Assembly (NCBI GenBank): GCA_035499215.1
Contig: DATJZH010000232.1
Coordinates: 1-11,164 of the forward strand
DNA: 11,164 nt
From: DATJZH01 sp035499215
Lineage (GTDB): Bacteria; Actinomycetota; Actinomycetes; Streptosporangiales; Streptosporangiaceae
Direction: 5' to 3'
Positions 1 to 5,903 of this stretch are shown here, piece by piece. Below the pieces are notes generated by a model, which saw only the letters and a program-made list of their open reading frames with translations, was not told the origin of the DNA and did no database searches. Positions within the stretch are counted from its first letter, which is position 1, and each line of letters begins with the position of its first letter. The position numbers were made by a program, and so were the translations under genes.

Positions 1-870
1 CCGGGACCCGGCGAGATTCTCGTCCGGGTGCTGGCGGCGGGTGTGGGCCCGTGGGACGTCGGGCTGCGCCGGGGGGCCTGGAACGGCGGGCTTCCCTATG
101 TCCCAGGCGGGGAGTTCGCCGGCCTGGTGGAGGGCGACACCGGCGCGGACGCCGGCTTCGACGACGGAGCGCCCGTCTATGGATATCCGGGCCTGACCGG
201 GTGCTATGCGCAGTACGTCAGCTGCCCGGCCGAGCAGCTAGCACCGATCCCGGCCGGCCTGGCGGTCACCGATGCCGCAGGGGCGCCCATCGACAGCCTG
301 ACCGCGCATCAGGGCCTGACCGATGTGCTGGCGGCAGGCCCGGGCGACCAGATTCTCATCACGGCAGGCGCCGGCGGTCTCGGCCATTTTGCCGTGCAGA
401 TCGCACGCGCGCTCGGGGCGACGGTCATCGCGACGGCGAGCCCGCGCCATCATGAGTTCGTGCACAAGCTCGGCGCTGCCGTTGTCATCGATCACACCAG
501 GCCCGACTGGCCCGATAAGGTCCGCGATTCGATGGGCGGCGGGGCGCAGAAGATACTGGCCTGCGCCGCGCCCGCCCTCGATGGCGCAGCCCGGGCCGCC
601 CGTGACGGCGCGGCCATCGCCACTCCCGTGCACGCCGACCTGCCCGATGCGGAACGGGTGAGCTGGCTGCCCTATGACGGCGAGCCGAGCGGCAGCCGCC
701 TGATCAGGATGGCCCCGTGGTTCGACGACGGCACGCTGTCGGTGCACGTGTCGGCCAGGTACTACTGGCAGGATGCTGCCAGGGCGCATCGCAAGGTTGA
801 AGAAGGCCACACCAGGGGCAAGCTCATCCTCGTCGTCGACGACGACCTCAGCAGGGCGTGGGAAGTCTAG
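1..870 (+). CDS. MDR-family NAD(P)-dependent oxidoreductase (quinone oxidoreductase-like), 5'-truncated by the window edge
   Basis: The reading frame is open from base 1 and the sequence before any internal start (PGPGEILVRV) is already typical MDR N-terminal domain, so the true start lies upstream; 289 residues are present. The GroES-like part shows GGEFAGLV and the YAQY/IPAGL stretch. The Rossmann part shows AGAGGLGHFAVQ (about residues 122-133), the usual AxxGxxG dinucleotide-binding loop. I see no catalytic-zinc GHE motif and no structural-zinc cysteine cluster, which favours the zinc-independent quinone oxidoreductase branch: NAD(P)H-dependent reduction of quinones or enones in the cytosol. 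It ends with TAG, 57 bp before a VOC gene on the same strand, so the two may be cotranscribed. The family is clear; the substrate cannot be read from sequence. Confidence 0.85.
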   Translation, partial: PGPGEILVRVLAAGVGPWDVGLRRGAWNGGLPYVPGGEFAGLVEGDTGADAGFDDGAPVYGYPGLTGCYAQYVSCPAEQLAPIPAGLAVTDAAGAPIDSLTAHQGLTDVLAAGPGDQILITAGAGGLGHFAVQIARALGATVIATASPRHHEFVHKLGAAVVIDHTRPDWPDKVRDSMGGGAQKILACAAPALDGAARAARDGAAIATPVHADLPDAERVSWLPYDGEPSGSRLIRMAPWFDDGTLSVHVSARYYWQDAARAHRKVEEGHTRGKLILVVDDDLSRAWEV

Positions 871-927
871 ACGCGACCACCTCAGCAGGGCTGTAGTCCA
901 CGACAGCCGCCACCGGGAGGAGACCCG

Positions 928-1437
928 ATGACCGCATCCGACAGCAGTGCCATGACCGCGGCGAAAAGCGGCGCGGTGCGCCCGATCCCCGAGCACCTGC
1001 GCACGGTGACTCCACGTCTGGTTGTCGGCGACGGCGCCGCGGCGATCGACTTCTACTCCCGGGCGTTCGGGGCCGAGGAGGTCGGTGATCGATTCACCGG
1101 GCCGGACGCTGAGCTGATCCATGCTGAGATCAGGATCGGGGACTCGGTGGTGATGATCACCGAGGACGCCGTAGATGGTCCCGCCAGGTCACCCGAGCAG
1201 CTGGGCGGGATGGTCAGCTGCATCATGTCGCTCTACTGGGAGAACGTGGACGCCGCGTGGGACCGGGCAGTCGGAGCCGGAGCCGAGGTGATCTATCCCC
1301 TTGCCGACCAGTTCTACGGCGAGCGCGGCGGACGGCTTCGCGATCCGTTCGGCCAGCAGTGGATGATGAGCCAGCATACCGAGGACGTGCCGGCTGAGGA
1401 GATGCGCCGCCGGGCCGCAGCGCTGCTCAGCACGTAG
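928..1437 (+). CDS. VOC-superfamily protein (glyoxalase/PhnB-like fold)
   Basis: 169 residues. The start is chosen because GGGAGGAG sits about 5 bases ahead of the ATG; an internal ATG at residue 9 lacks such a site. After a ~20-residue leader the protein shows a beta-alpha-beta-beta-beta pair: TPRLVVGDGAAAIDFYSRAF (29-48) opens the first half, and ENVDAAWDRAVGAGAEVIYP (105-124) the second, which ends in the family signature DPFGQQW (139-145). His65 and Glu132 (in FYGER) stand where PhnB/glyoxalase-type members often have metal ligands. Members include glyoxalases, dioxygenases and drug-binding resistance proteins, and nothing here decides between them. It lies 57 bp after the MDR oxidoreductase and converges on the QueA-like gene. 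Confidence 0.85.
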   Translation: MTASDSSAMTAAKSGAVRPIPEHLRTVTPRLVVGDGAAAIDFYSRAFGAEEVGDRFTGPDAELIHAEIRIGDSVVMITEDAVDGPARSPEQLGGMVSCIMSLYWENVDAAWDRAVGAGAEVIYPLADQFYGERGGRLRDPFGQQWMMSQHTEDVPAEEMRRRAAALLST

Positions 1438-1443
1438 CCATTC

Positions 1444-1529
1444 GCCAGGCGCGATGACGTCTCCCGGGCGACCTGCGGCGCGTCAAGCAGGCAGGCGCCG
1501 GCACATGGATGGAAAAGAGCGCGCCTGGC
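1444..1529. repeat. 10-bp perfect inverted repeat in convergent intergenic region
   Basis: GCCAGGCGCG at 1444-1453 is matched exactly by its reverse complement CGCGCCTGGC at 1520-1529, with 66 bases between the arms. It lies between the stop of the VOC gene and the stop of the QueA-like gene, which converge here. A long-range stem could help end transcription from either side, but the wide loop and lack of a T-run make this a weak terminator. Chance pairing in GC-rich DNA is also possible. Confidence 0.3.
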
Positions 1530-1536
1530 CAGCCAG

Positions 1537-2628
1537 TCACCGCCGCCCCGGAGCCGGGCTGCCGCCCGGCGGGCCTGCCGCTGACGCCAGAGGCCGGGGC
1601 GGCGCGGGTCTGCGCTTCGGGAGCGGGGGCAGCAGCAGGCAGCTGTCACCGAACTCGTGCCACAGGTAGCCGCCCCGCTCCGCCTCCAGGTAGGCCGCGC
1701 GCACGAGCTCGGCCCCGGCGACCGCCTCGAGCAGCGCGAGATGCGAGGCACCCGGCTCATGCCAGCCGGTGACCAGGCCGGTCACGACCTGCGCCGGGTG
1801 GCCGGCGCCCAGCACGAGATCGGTCCAGCCGTGCCTGGCCGTCGCGCTGCCGCCAGGGCCGGCGGCGCTTTCCAGCGCCCGGCTGCACGTGGTGCCGACG
1901 GCCACTACCCGGCGGCCTGCGGCGGAGGCCAGGTTGACGAGCTGCGCGGTCGGCTCCGGCACGGTGAATCGTTCCGGCAGTGGCGGCTCGCCGGCCTCCA
2001 GCGACGCCACGCCGGCGTGCAGGGTGATCGGTGCGATGATGACGCCCGCCGCGATCAGCTGGGTGACCAGGCCCGGCGTGAACGGCCGGCCCGCGCTGGG
2101 CATTTCCGCGCTGCCGGGTATGCGGGCGAACACCGTCTGGTAGGCCGCCAGCGGCCACGGATGGCGGACGTAGGAGTAGCGGATGGGCCGGCCATGCCTG
2201 GCCAGGAATGCGGTGATGTCCCCGTCGGTGGCGGCCGAGGCGGTCCATATCCGGTGTGCCGCGGGGTCGGGGTACCGGGACAGGAGGGTAAGCGACGCGC
2301 CGGCCGGGAGCGTGACGGTTTCGCCGGGGCTCGCATCGGTCACCGGCCCGGTCGCGGCGGCGCTTTCTCGCAGCTCGACCAGCCATGTTCCGTCATCGAG
2401 CGGGGCGGACAGATGCACCGTGGCCGGTCGGCCGTCCGTCCGCTGCCCGTCGACGGCCGCCGGGATGGTGGCCGAGGTGTTGACGACGACAAGGTCACCT
2501 GCGGACAGGAAGCGGGGCAGGTCGGCGAACTTGGCGTGCACGATGCCGTCCGGCGTGCCGACGAGCAGCCGGACGCCGTCTCGGCTCAGCCCGCGTTCCT
2601 CCGGGGGCGCGCTGGCTGGGAGTCTCAC
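1537..2628 (-). CDS. QueA-like protein (S-adenosylmethionine:tRNA ribosyltransferase-isomerase family)
   Basis: 363 residues from a GTG that overlaps the TGA of the upstream SDR gene (4-bp overlap), so translation is probably coupled. QueA transfers the ribosyl part of SAM to a 7-aminomethyl-7-deazaguanine in tRNA during queuosine synthesis. Family landmarks in order: DLVVVNTSATIPAAV (45-59), YQTVFARIPGS (163-173), APITLHAGVASLE (199-211), VVAVGTTCSRALES (241-254), GWTDLVLG (267-274), GLVTGWHEPGASHLALLEAV (284-303) and HEFGDSCLLL (324-333). The canonical QueA motif APTAGLHFT is here MPSAGRPFT (176-184), so the conserved Leu-His pair is Arg-Pro. A proline-rich tail follows residue 334. No other queuosine gene is in the window. 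It may be an actinobacterial paralogue with a different substrate; fold confident, reaction uncertain. Confidence 0.85.
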   Translation of the reverse strand: MRLPASAPPEERGLSRDGVRLLVGTPDGIVHAKFADLPRFLSAGDLVVVNTSATIPAAVDGQRTDGRPATVHLSAPLDDGTWLVELRESAAATGPVTDASPGETVTLPAGASLTLLSRYPDPAAHRIWTASAATDGDITAFLARHGRPIRYSYVRHPWPLAAYQTVFARIPGSAEMPSAGRPFTPGLVTQLIAAGVIIAPITLHAGVASLEAGEPPLPERFTVPEPTAQLVNLASAAGRRVVAVGTTCSRALESAAGPGGSATARHGWTDLVLGAGHPAQVVTGLVTGWHEPGASHLALLEAVAGAELVRAAYLEAERGGYLWHEFGDSCLLLPPLPKRRPAPPRPLASAAGPPGGSPAPGRR

Positions 2629-3317
2629 GGGGCCGCCGCCGGGATGACGAGATCGCTCGCGCGGAACCGGCCGCTCGGCGGTCGCTCGTCGAGCAGCCGC
2701 AGCAGTGCGGGAACGACGCTGTCCGGCTCCGGCCGGTCGGATATGTCCTCGCCGGGGAACGCCTGCTGATGCAGGTCGGTGCGCATGTCGCCCGGATCGA
2801 AGGCGTAGCAGCGCAGCGACGGCTCCTCGGCGGCGACAACGGCGGTCAGCTGGTCGGCAGCGGCCTTCGCCGAGCCGTAACCACCCCAGCCCGGGTAGGC
2901 GTCGGCCGCCGCGTCCGAGCTGACGGTGACGATCGTGCCCCCGGCAGCGGTGAGCGGGACTGCCAGGAGCTGGATGAGGGCCAGCGGCGCGAACACGTTG
3001 GTGTCGTATACCCGGCCGAGCTCGCCGAGCGGGTAGGCGCGCAGTCGCGGCTGCGGGCTGGGGCCGAGCCGGCTGGCATTGTTCATCAGCAGGTCGAGCC
3101 GGCCGGACCGGCCGGCCGCCGCCGCGATGTGCTCGCGATGCCGGGGGTCGGTCACATCGCCGGGAACGGCGACGACGTCCGCGAGCCCGCGCGTCGCGTC
3201 GGCGAGATCGTCTCCCCGCCGGGCGTCCACGACCAGCGACCAGCCGCGCCCGGCGAGCGCGCGGGCGGTGGCGCGGCCCAGCCCCCGGGACGCGCCGGTG
3301 ATCAGGGCAATGGACAT
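2625..3317 (-). CDS. Short-chain dehydrogenase/reductase (SDR), probable SoxR target
   Basis: 230 residues, a usual length for a classical SDR: cytosolic NAD(P)(H)-dependent oxidation or reduction of a carbonyl or alcohol. The cofactor loop is TGASRGLG (7-14); GDV (53-55) and NNAS (79-82, usually NNAG) follow. The catalytic set is Asn107, Ser133/Ser134 in TVSSD, Tyr147 and Lys151 in YGSAK. The frame stays open upstream to about 3845, but that part reads across soxR and looks non-coding; the ATG at 3317 has a near-perfect Shine-Dalgarno and begins exactly at the first beta strand (MSIALITGA). The stop overlaps the start of the QueA-like gene. It is divergent from soxR with a 72-bp gap containing a SoxR-type promoter, so redox induction is likely. 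Substrate unknown. Confidence 0.92.
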   Translation of the reverse strand: MSIALITGASRGLGRATARALAGRGWSLVVDARRGDDLADATRGLADVVAVPGDVTDPRHREHIAAAAGRSGRLDLLMNNASRLGPSPQPRLRAYPLGELGRVYDTNVFAPLALIQLLAVPLTAAGGTIVTVSSDAAADAYPGWGGYGSAKAAADQLTAVVAAEEPSLRCYAFDPGDMRTDLHQQAFPGEDISDRPEPDSVVPALLRLLDERPPSGRFRASDLVIPAAAP

Positions 3318-3320
3318 GAG

Positions 3321-3329
3321 CTCCTCCTT
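3321..3329 (-). promoter_or_regulatory. Shine-Dalgarno fixing the SDR start
   Basis: On the minus strand this reads AAGGAGGAG, a near-perfect anti-16S match 3 bases before the ATG at 3317 (about 5 bases from the GGAGG core). It is the main reason for preferring this start over the far longer open frame. Confidence 0.8.
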
Positions 3330-3348
3330 GGCCTGCCGGATAGGATTC

Positions 3349-3379
3349 ATACTGATAGTTGAAGTCAACTTCATGTCAA
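3349..3379 (-). promoter_or_regulatory. SoxR-type promoter/operator of the SDR-QueA-like operon
   Basis: On the minus strand: -35 TTGACA (3374-3379), a 19-base spacer, then -10 CAGTAT (3349-3354). The spacer holds the 14-bp palindrome TGAAGTTGACTTCA (3360-3373), perfect except for its two central bases. Its centre lies 7-8 bases after the -35, the same geometry as Escherichia coli soxS, whose box core is CAAGTTAACTTG; here the core is GAAGTTGACTTC. MerR-family activators work on promoters with such over-long 19-20 bp spacers by untwisting them. The predicted transcript start is near 3342, giving a ~25-base leader. The divergent soxR start lies 16 bp beyond the palindrome, so autoregulation is possible. 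The site is seen directly; SoxR binding is inferred. Confidence 0.75.
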
Positions 3380-3389
3380 GGGGATCCGG

Positions 3390-3872
3390 ATGCGCAGCAG
3401 CGATCTGCTGACGGTCGGCGAGATCGCCCGGCGCAGCGGCTACGCCGAGTCTGCCGTCCGCTACTACGAGCGGCTCGGCCTGCTGACGGCGACCCGGACC
3501 GCGGGCGGGCAGCGCCGCTTCGAGCGGAGCACGCTGCGTCGGCTGGCGTTCATCCGGGCCGCGCGCAACGTCGGGCTCAGCCTCGACGAGGTGGCCGCCG
3601 CGCTGGCATCGCTGCCCGCGCGCCGAACGCCCACCCGCGCCGACTGGACCCGGCTCTCCCGCGGCTGGCGGCAGCGCCTCGACGACCAGATCGCCGCGCT
3701 GGCCGCGCTGCGGGACGGCCTCGACTCCTGCATCGGGTGCGGCTGCCTGTCCCTGCAGCGATGCGCCATCTCCAACCCCGCCGACACCGCGCGCGCCGAC
3801 GGACCCGGCGCGGCCTACCTGCCGGCCGGGCTGCGCCGCGACCACGGCCGCCCGGGCCCCATCCCCCGGTGA
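3390..3872 (+). CDS. soxR: SoxR, redox-sensing MerR-family transcriptional regulator
   Basis: 160 residues with ATG preceded by AAGGGG. Residues 6-74 are a MerR winged helix: LTVGEIARRSGYAESAVRYY, then ERLGLL and GGQRRFERSTLRRLAFI. A dimerisation helix (about 85-112) leads to CIGCGCLSLQRC (114-125), which is exactly the CX2CXCX5C ligand set of the SoxR [2Fe-2S] cluster (Cys114, 117, 119, 125). SoxR stays bound to DNA and activates when the cluster is oxidised, in actinomycetes mainly by redox-active metabolites. No soxS homologue is present; in such genomes SoxR acts directly on oxidoreductase genes, which fits the divergent SDR operon and its operator. The C-terminal ~35 residues are Pro/Arg/Gly-rich and lack recognised motifs. 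Confidence 0.95.
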   Translation: MRSSDLLTVGEIARRSGYAESAVRYYERLGLLTATRTAGGQRRFERSTLRRLAFIRAARNVGLSLDEVAAALASLPARRTPTRADWTRLSRGWRQRLDDQIAALAALRDGLDSCIGCGCLSLQRCAISNPADTARADGPGAAYLPAGLRRDHGRPGPIPR

Positions 3873-3874
3873 TG

Positions 3875-3893
3875 GCCCCGTCAGCGACGGGGC
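3875..3893. terminator. Shared hairpin terminator between soxR and the Clp-N gene
   Basis: A perfect 8-bp stem, GCCCCGTC (3875-3882) with GACGGGGC (3886-3893), closes a 3-base loop AGC. It fills most of the 27-bp gap between the soxR stop (3872) and the stop of the convergent Clp-N gene (3900), so it can act on both transcripts. There is no strong T-run on either side, which is common for hairpin terminators in actinomycetes. Confidence 0.75.
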
Positions 3894-3899
3894 GGCTGG

Positions 3900-4730
3900 T
3901 TACGCCGCGTCCTGCGGTTCGATGCCGTGCTGGCGCAGAAGTCCGCGAAGGCGGCCGACCTCGTCGCTCAGCCGCTGCAGGCCCTCGGCCAGGGATGGCA
4001 GGCCAGGCTGCGCCGTTGCCCATTCCTGCTGCCGGGAGGCCTTCTCGGCGAGCAATTGCCTTTCGGTGTCGCGCAGCGCGGCCGCGGTCTCGAAGTCCTC
4101 GGCGTCGACGGCACCCTCCTTGTCGCGGCGGGCCCGCGCGATCTGCTGGTCGAGGTCCCCCATGTCGGGTCCGGTACCCACCCGCTGCTCGATGGCCGAC
4201 AGGCGCGAGTCGATCGACTCGACCCGGCCGAGCAGCTCAGCCAGCAGCCTGCGCTCCCTCCCGCCAGCCGGGCCGCTGCGCTGCTCCTGCTCGCCCAGGC
4301 CGGTGAGAAGCTGGATCACCTGCTGGCGGACCCGGCTCAGGTCGGCGTCGAGCCCGGCAAGAACCCGTGCTGCGACGCCGTCGCCCTCGCGGATCAGGCC
4401 GAGCAGGACGTGCTCGGTGCCGATGTAGTTGTGCCCCATCTGCAGGGCCTCGCGCAGTGACAGCTTCATGACCTTCTTGGCCTGCGGCGTGAACGGGATG
4501 TGCCCGGATGGCGCCTCCCGGCCGTGGCCGATGATCTCCTCGACTTGCCGGCGTACCGTATCCAGGCTGATCCCCAGCGACTCCAGTGCCCTGGCGGCGA
4601 CGCCCTCGCCATCGTGGATCAGGCCGAGCAGGACGTGCTCGGTGCCGATGCAGTCGTGGTGCAGCGTCCTGGCCTCTTCCTGAGCCAGGACTATGGCCCG
4701 CCGCGCCCGGTCAGTAAAGCGCTCAAACAT
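3900..4730 (-). CDS. Stand-alone Clp N-domain + UVR protein (ClpC N-terminal-like, no ATPase)
   Basis: 276 residues. The N-terminus MFERFTDRARRAIVLAQEEA is close to the start of ClpC, which fixes the ATG. Two Clp-N repeats follow: residues 1-66 and 77-140, each with IGTEHVLLGLI. A UVR motif occupies about 197-231 (KEGAVDAEDFETAAALRD), and a short predicted coiled coil 245-266. No Walker A/B AAA+ module is present, whereas ClpC itself runs past 800 residues. It therefore cannot unfold substrates; Clp-N repeats bind adaptors, substrates and arginine-phosphorylated proteins, and UVR motifs mediate contacts in ClpC-McsA-type and UvrB/C systems. An adaptor or decoy role like that discussed for mycobacterial ClpC2 is plausible but inferred. 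It converges on soxR across a hairpin; promoter at 4781-4808. Confidence 0.9.
   Translation of the reverse strand: MFERFTDRARRAIVLAQEEARTLHHDCIGTEHVLLGLIHDGEGVAARALESLGISLDTVRRQVEEIIGHGREAPSGHIPFTPQAKKVMKLSLREALQMGHNYIGTEHVLLGLIREGDGVAARVLAGLDADLSRVRQQVIQLLTGLGEQEQRSGPAGGRERRLLAELLGRVESIDSRLSAIEQRVGTGPDMGDLDQQIARARRDKEGAVDAEDFETAAALRDTERQLLAEKASRQQEWATAQPGLPSLAEGLQRLSDEVGRLRGLLRQHGIEPQDAA
4391..4650. repeat. 35-bp perfect direct repeat inside the Clp-N gene
   Basis: An identical 35-base string occurs at 4391-4425 and 4616-4650, exactly 225 bp (75 codons) apart. It encodes the IGTEHVLLGLI core of each Clp-N repeat. The protein repeat is expected for the family; the nucleotide identity, including third positions, is not required by it and suggests recent homogenisation. 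Confidence 0.8.
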
Positions 4731-4779
4731 GCTCCGCTCCGCCCTTCTGAGCCTGCTCCCGGCTGTGTCCGGTGAATAA

Positions 4780-4819
4780 CAAGATACATCGCGTCCGCGG
4801 ACTGGCAAGATATATCGCG
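4780..4819. repeat. Pair of 14-bp direct repeats in the Clp-N promoter (putative operator)
   Basis: CAAGATACATCGCG (4780-4793) and CAAGATATATCGCG (4806-4819) match at 13 of 14 bases, with starts 26 bp apart. They stand out as AT-containing words in a GC-rich surround. On the minus strand one copy covers the end of the -35 and the other covers the -10 of the promoter at 4781-4808, so a bound regulator would contact both elements. The protein is unknown; the word does not resemble the GTTCGC-type ClgR site. Confidence 0.55.
4781..4808 (-). promoter_or_regulatory. Predicted sigma-70-type promoter of the Clp-N gene
   Basis: Minus strand: -35 TTGCCA (4803-4808; 5 of 6 consensus), a 16-base spacer, and -10 TATCTT (4781-4786; 4 of 6). 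This predicts a transcript start near 4774 and a ~43-base leader before the ATG at 4730. It is embedded in the 14-bp direct repeats. Confidence 0.5.
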
Positions 4820-4867
4820 AGTTTCGCGGCGCTGAGCCGGGCTGCCCGGCGACCGCATCGTCTGGAG

Positions 4868-5674
4868 CTACCCGGAGGTCCTCTGACCGGGCGCCAGGCT
4901 CATCGTGACCGGCTCCGGCCCGAGCCCGCGCCGGATCTTGCCGTTCACGGTCAGCGTGATCGCGGCCGGGTTGCCGATCTCGAGGGTGACTGCCCGCCGT
5001 TGCTTCCATGTCTTCGACGTACCCGGGTAGACGATGCTCTGGAAGATCGTCGCGCCGCCGGATGTGGTGAGGTCGACCCAGCAGGGCTCGCGCACCGCCG
5101 TCAGGGAGATCGTCAGGTCGGGTGCGCCGGAGGGCGCGGCGGGCGGTGCGGGCGTCTTCTTCGCTGCCGGGTGCGCGCGGGCGGCCCCGGGCGCGGTGAC
5201 GTGTGGCCTGCGGGCGCCGGCCGCGGCACCGCGAGCGGGGCCAGAGGCCACGAGGCGGTAGATGACCACGGCAGCGACCGCCGCGAGCACGACCACCAGG
5301 GCAACGCTCCAGCTCAGCCTGCGGCGCTCCCTGGACCGGACGGGTCCGGCTGGCTGGGACGCGCCGGCCGCGGGCCCGGCCTGCGGCGCGCCGGCCCCGG
5401 TCCCGGCGTGCGACGCGCCATGGCCCGCGGTCCCGGCCTGCGGCGCGCCATGGCTCGAGTCGTACTCCCTGACCAGCGGCTCCGGGTCCACGCCCACGGT
5501 CCGGGCGATGGCGCGGATGTGCCCGCGGGCATAGAAGTCTGCGCCGCAGCCGGAGAAGTCGTCCTGCTCGATCCCCCGGACAATCGTCTCCCTGATCCGG
5601 GTCCGCTGGCTGACCTGCATAATGGTCATGCCGGCCTCGCGCCGTGCCGTTGCCAGGACCTCACCGATGCTCAC
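4868..5674 (-). CDS. RodZ-like protein: cytoplasmic HTH, one membrane helix, extracytoplasmic beta domain
   Basis: 268 residues from a GTG with GGGAGG 4 bases upstream; the frame is open to 5770 but the extra 32 residues look non-coding. Residues 1-70 form a RodZ-type XRE helix-turn-helix (IGEVLATARREAGMTIMQVS, then FYARGHIRAIARTVGVDPEPLVREYD). A Gly/Ala/His/Gln-rich linker (75-112) and the basic RSRERRR (113-119) precede a membrane helix (about 121-140, SWSVALVVVLAAVAAVVIY), giving an N-in topology. A second Ala/Pro-rich stretch leads to a C-terminal beta-rich domain (185-262) like DUF4115, with REPCWVDLT and TLTVNGK. RodZ links MreB to the cell-wall elongation machinery; many actinomycete homologues are uncharacterised. 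It is 137 bp upstream of the Clp-N gene on the same strand. Confidence 0.82.
   Translation of the reverse strand: MSIGEVLATARREAGMTIMQVSQRTRIRETIVRGIEQDDFSGCGADFYARGHIRAIARTVGVDPEPLVREYDSSHGAPQAGTAGHGASHAGTGAGAPQAGPAAGASQPAGPVRSRERRRLSWSVALVVVLAAVAAVVIYRLVASGPARGAAAGARRPHVTAPGAARAHPAAKKTPAPPAAPSGAPDLTISLTAVREPCWVDLTTSGGATIFQSIVYPGTSKTWKQRRAVTLEIGNPAAITLTVNGKIRRGLGPEPVTMSLAPGQRTSG
5380..5455. repeat. Imperfect ~30-bp tandem repeat encoding the RodZ-like linker
   Basis: About two and a half copies of a unit built on CCTGCGGCGCGCC: 5380-5406, 5407-5436 and the partial 5437-5455, joined by CCGGTCCCGG-like segments. They encode the GAPQAG/GASHAG-type linker between the HTH and the membrane helix. 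The repeat explains the linker's low complexity and suggests its length may vary between strains. Confidence 0.6.
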
Positions 5675-5678
5675 GGCG

Positions 5679-5684
5679 CCTCCC
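5679..5684 (-). promoter_or_regulatory. Shine-Dalgarno fixing the RodZ-like GTG start
   Basis: GGGAGG on the minus strand, 4 bases before the GTG at 5674. It supports that start over upstream ATG codons, which lack a comparable site and would add a low-complexity leader. Confidence 0.6.
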
Positions 5685-5903
5685 GTGCCGGATCGCGCTG
5701 CGGCTGCCCGCGGCGCAATGGCGGTACCAGATATCATTGTTGCGCGATTCCCCGGCGGAGCGCGCACCAAGCGCCAGCACCGGCTCTTACGCTGGCACTT
5801 GCACTAGCTGCGGATCGACGAGGACTGCCGGGCAGCGTAGCTGGCCTCATGAGTCCACAGGTCAAACACCATCCGATGGCTTTGAAGCGGTATGTCCGCC
5901 GCC

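Noticed and set aside
238..1122. A minus-strand open frame opposite the MDR and VOC genes
   Set aside because: It spans two real genes and their gap, with no conserved motif.
3318..3845. An N-terminal extension of the SDR up to 3845
   Set aside because: It would cross soxR on the opposite strand, its sequence is low-complexity Gly/Ala/Arg/Gln, and the ATG at 3317 has an excellent ribosome site and starts at the first SDR strand.
3359..4306. A + strand open frame overlapping soxR in another frame
   Set aside because: Arg/Pro/Ala-rich frame-shift shadow of soxR; the soxR frame carries the HTH and iron-sulphur cysteine motif.
3900..4730. Reading the Clp-N protein as a truncated or broken clpC
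   Set aside because: It continues smoothly into a UVR motif and coiled coil and has its own stop and promoter; stand-alone proteins of this architecture and length are known in actinomycetes.
5773..5796. Hairpin GCCAGC/GCTGGC upstream of the RodZ-like gene
   Set aside because: Only a 6-bp stem with a 12-base loop and no T-run; not near any stop codon, so neither a terminator nor a clear regulatory site.
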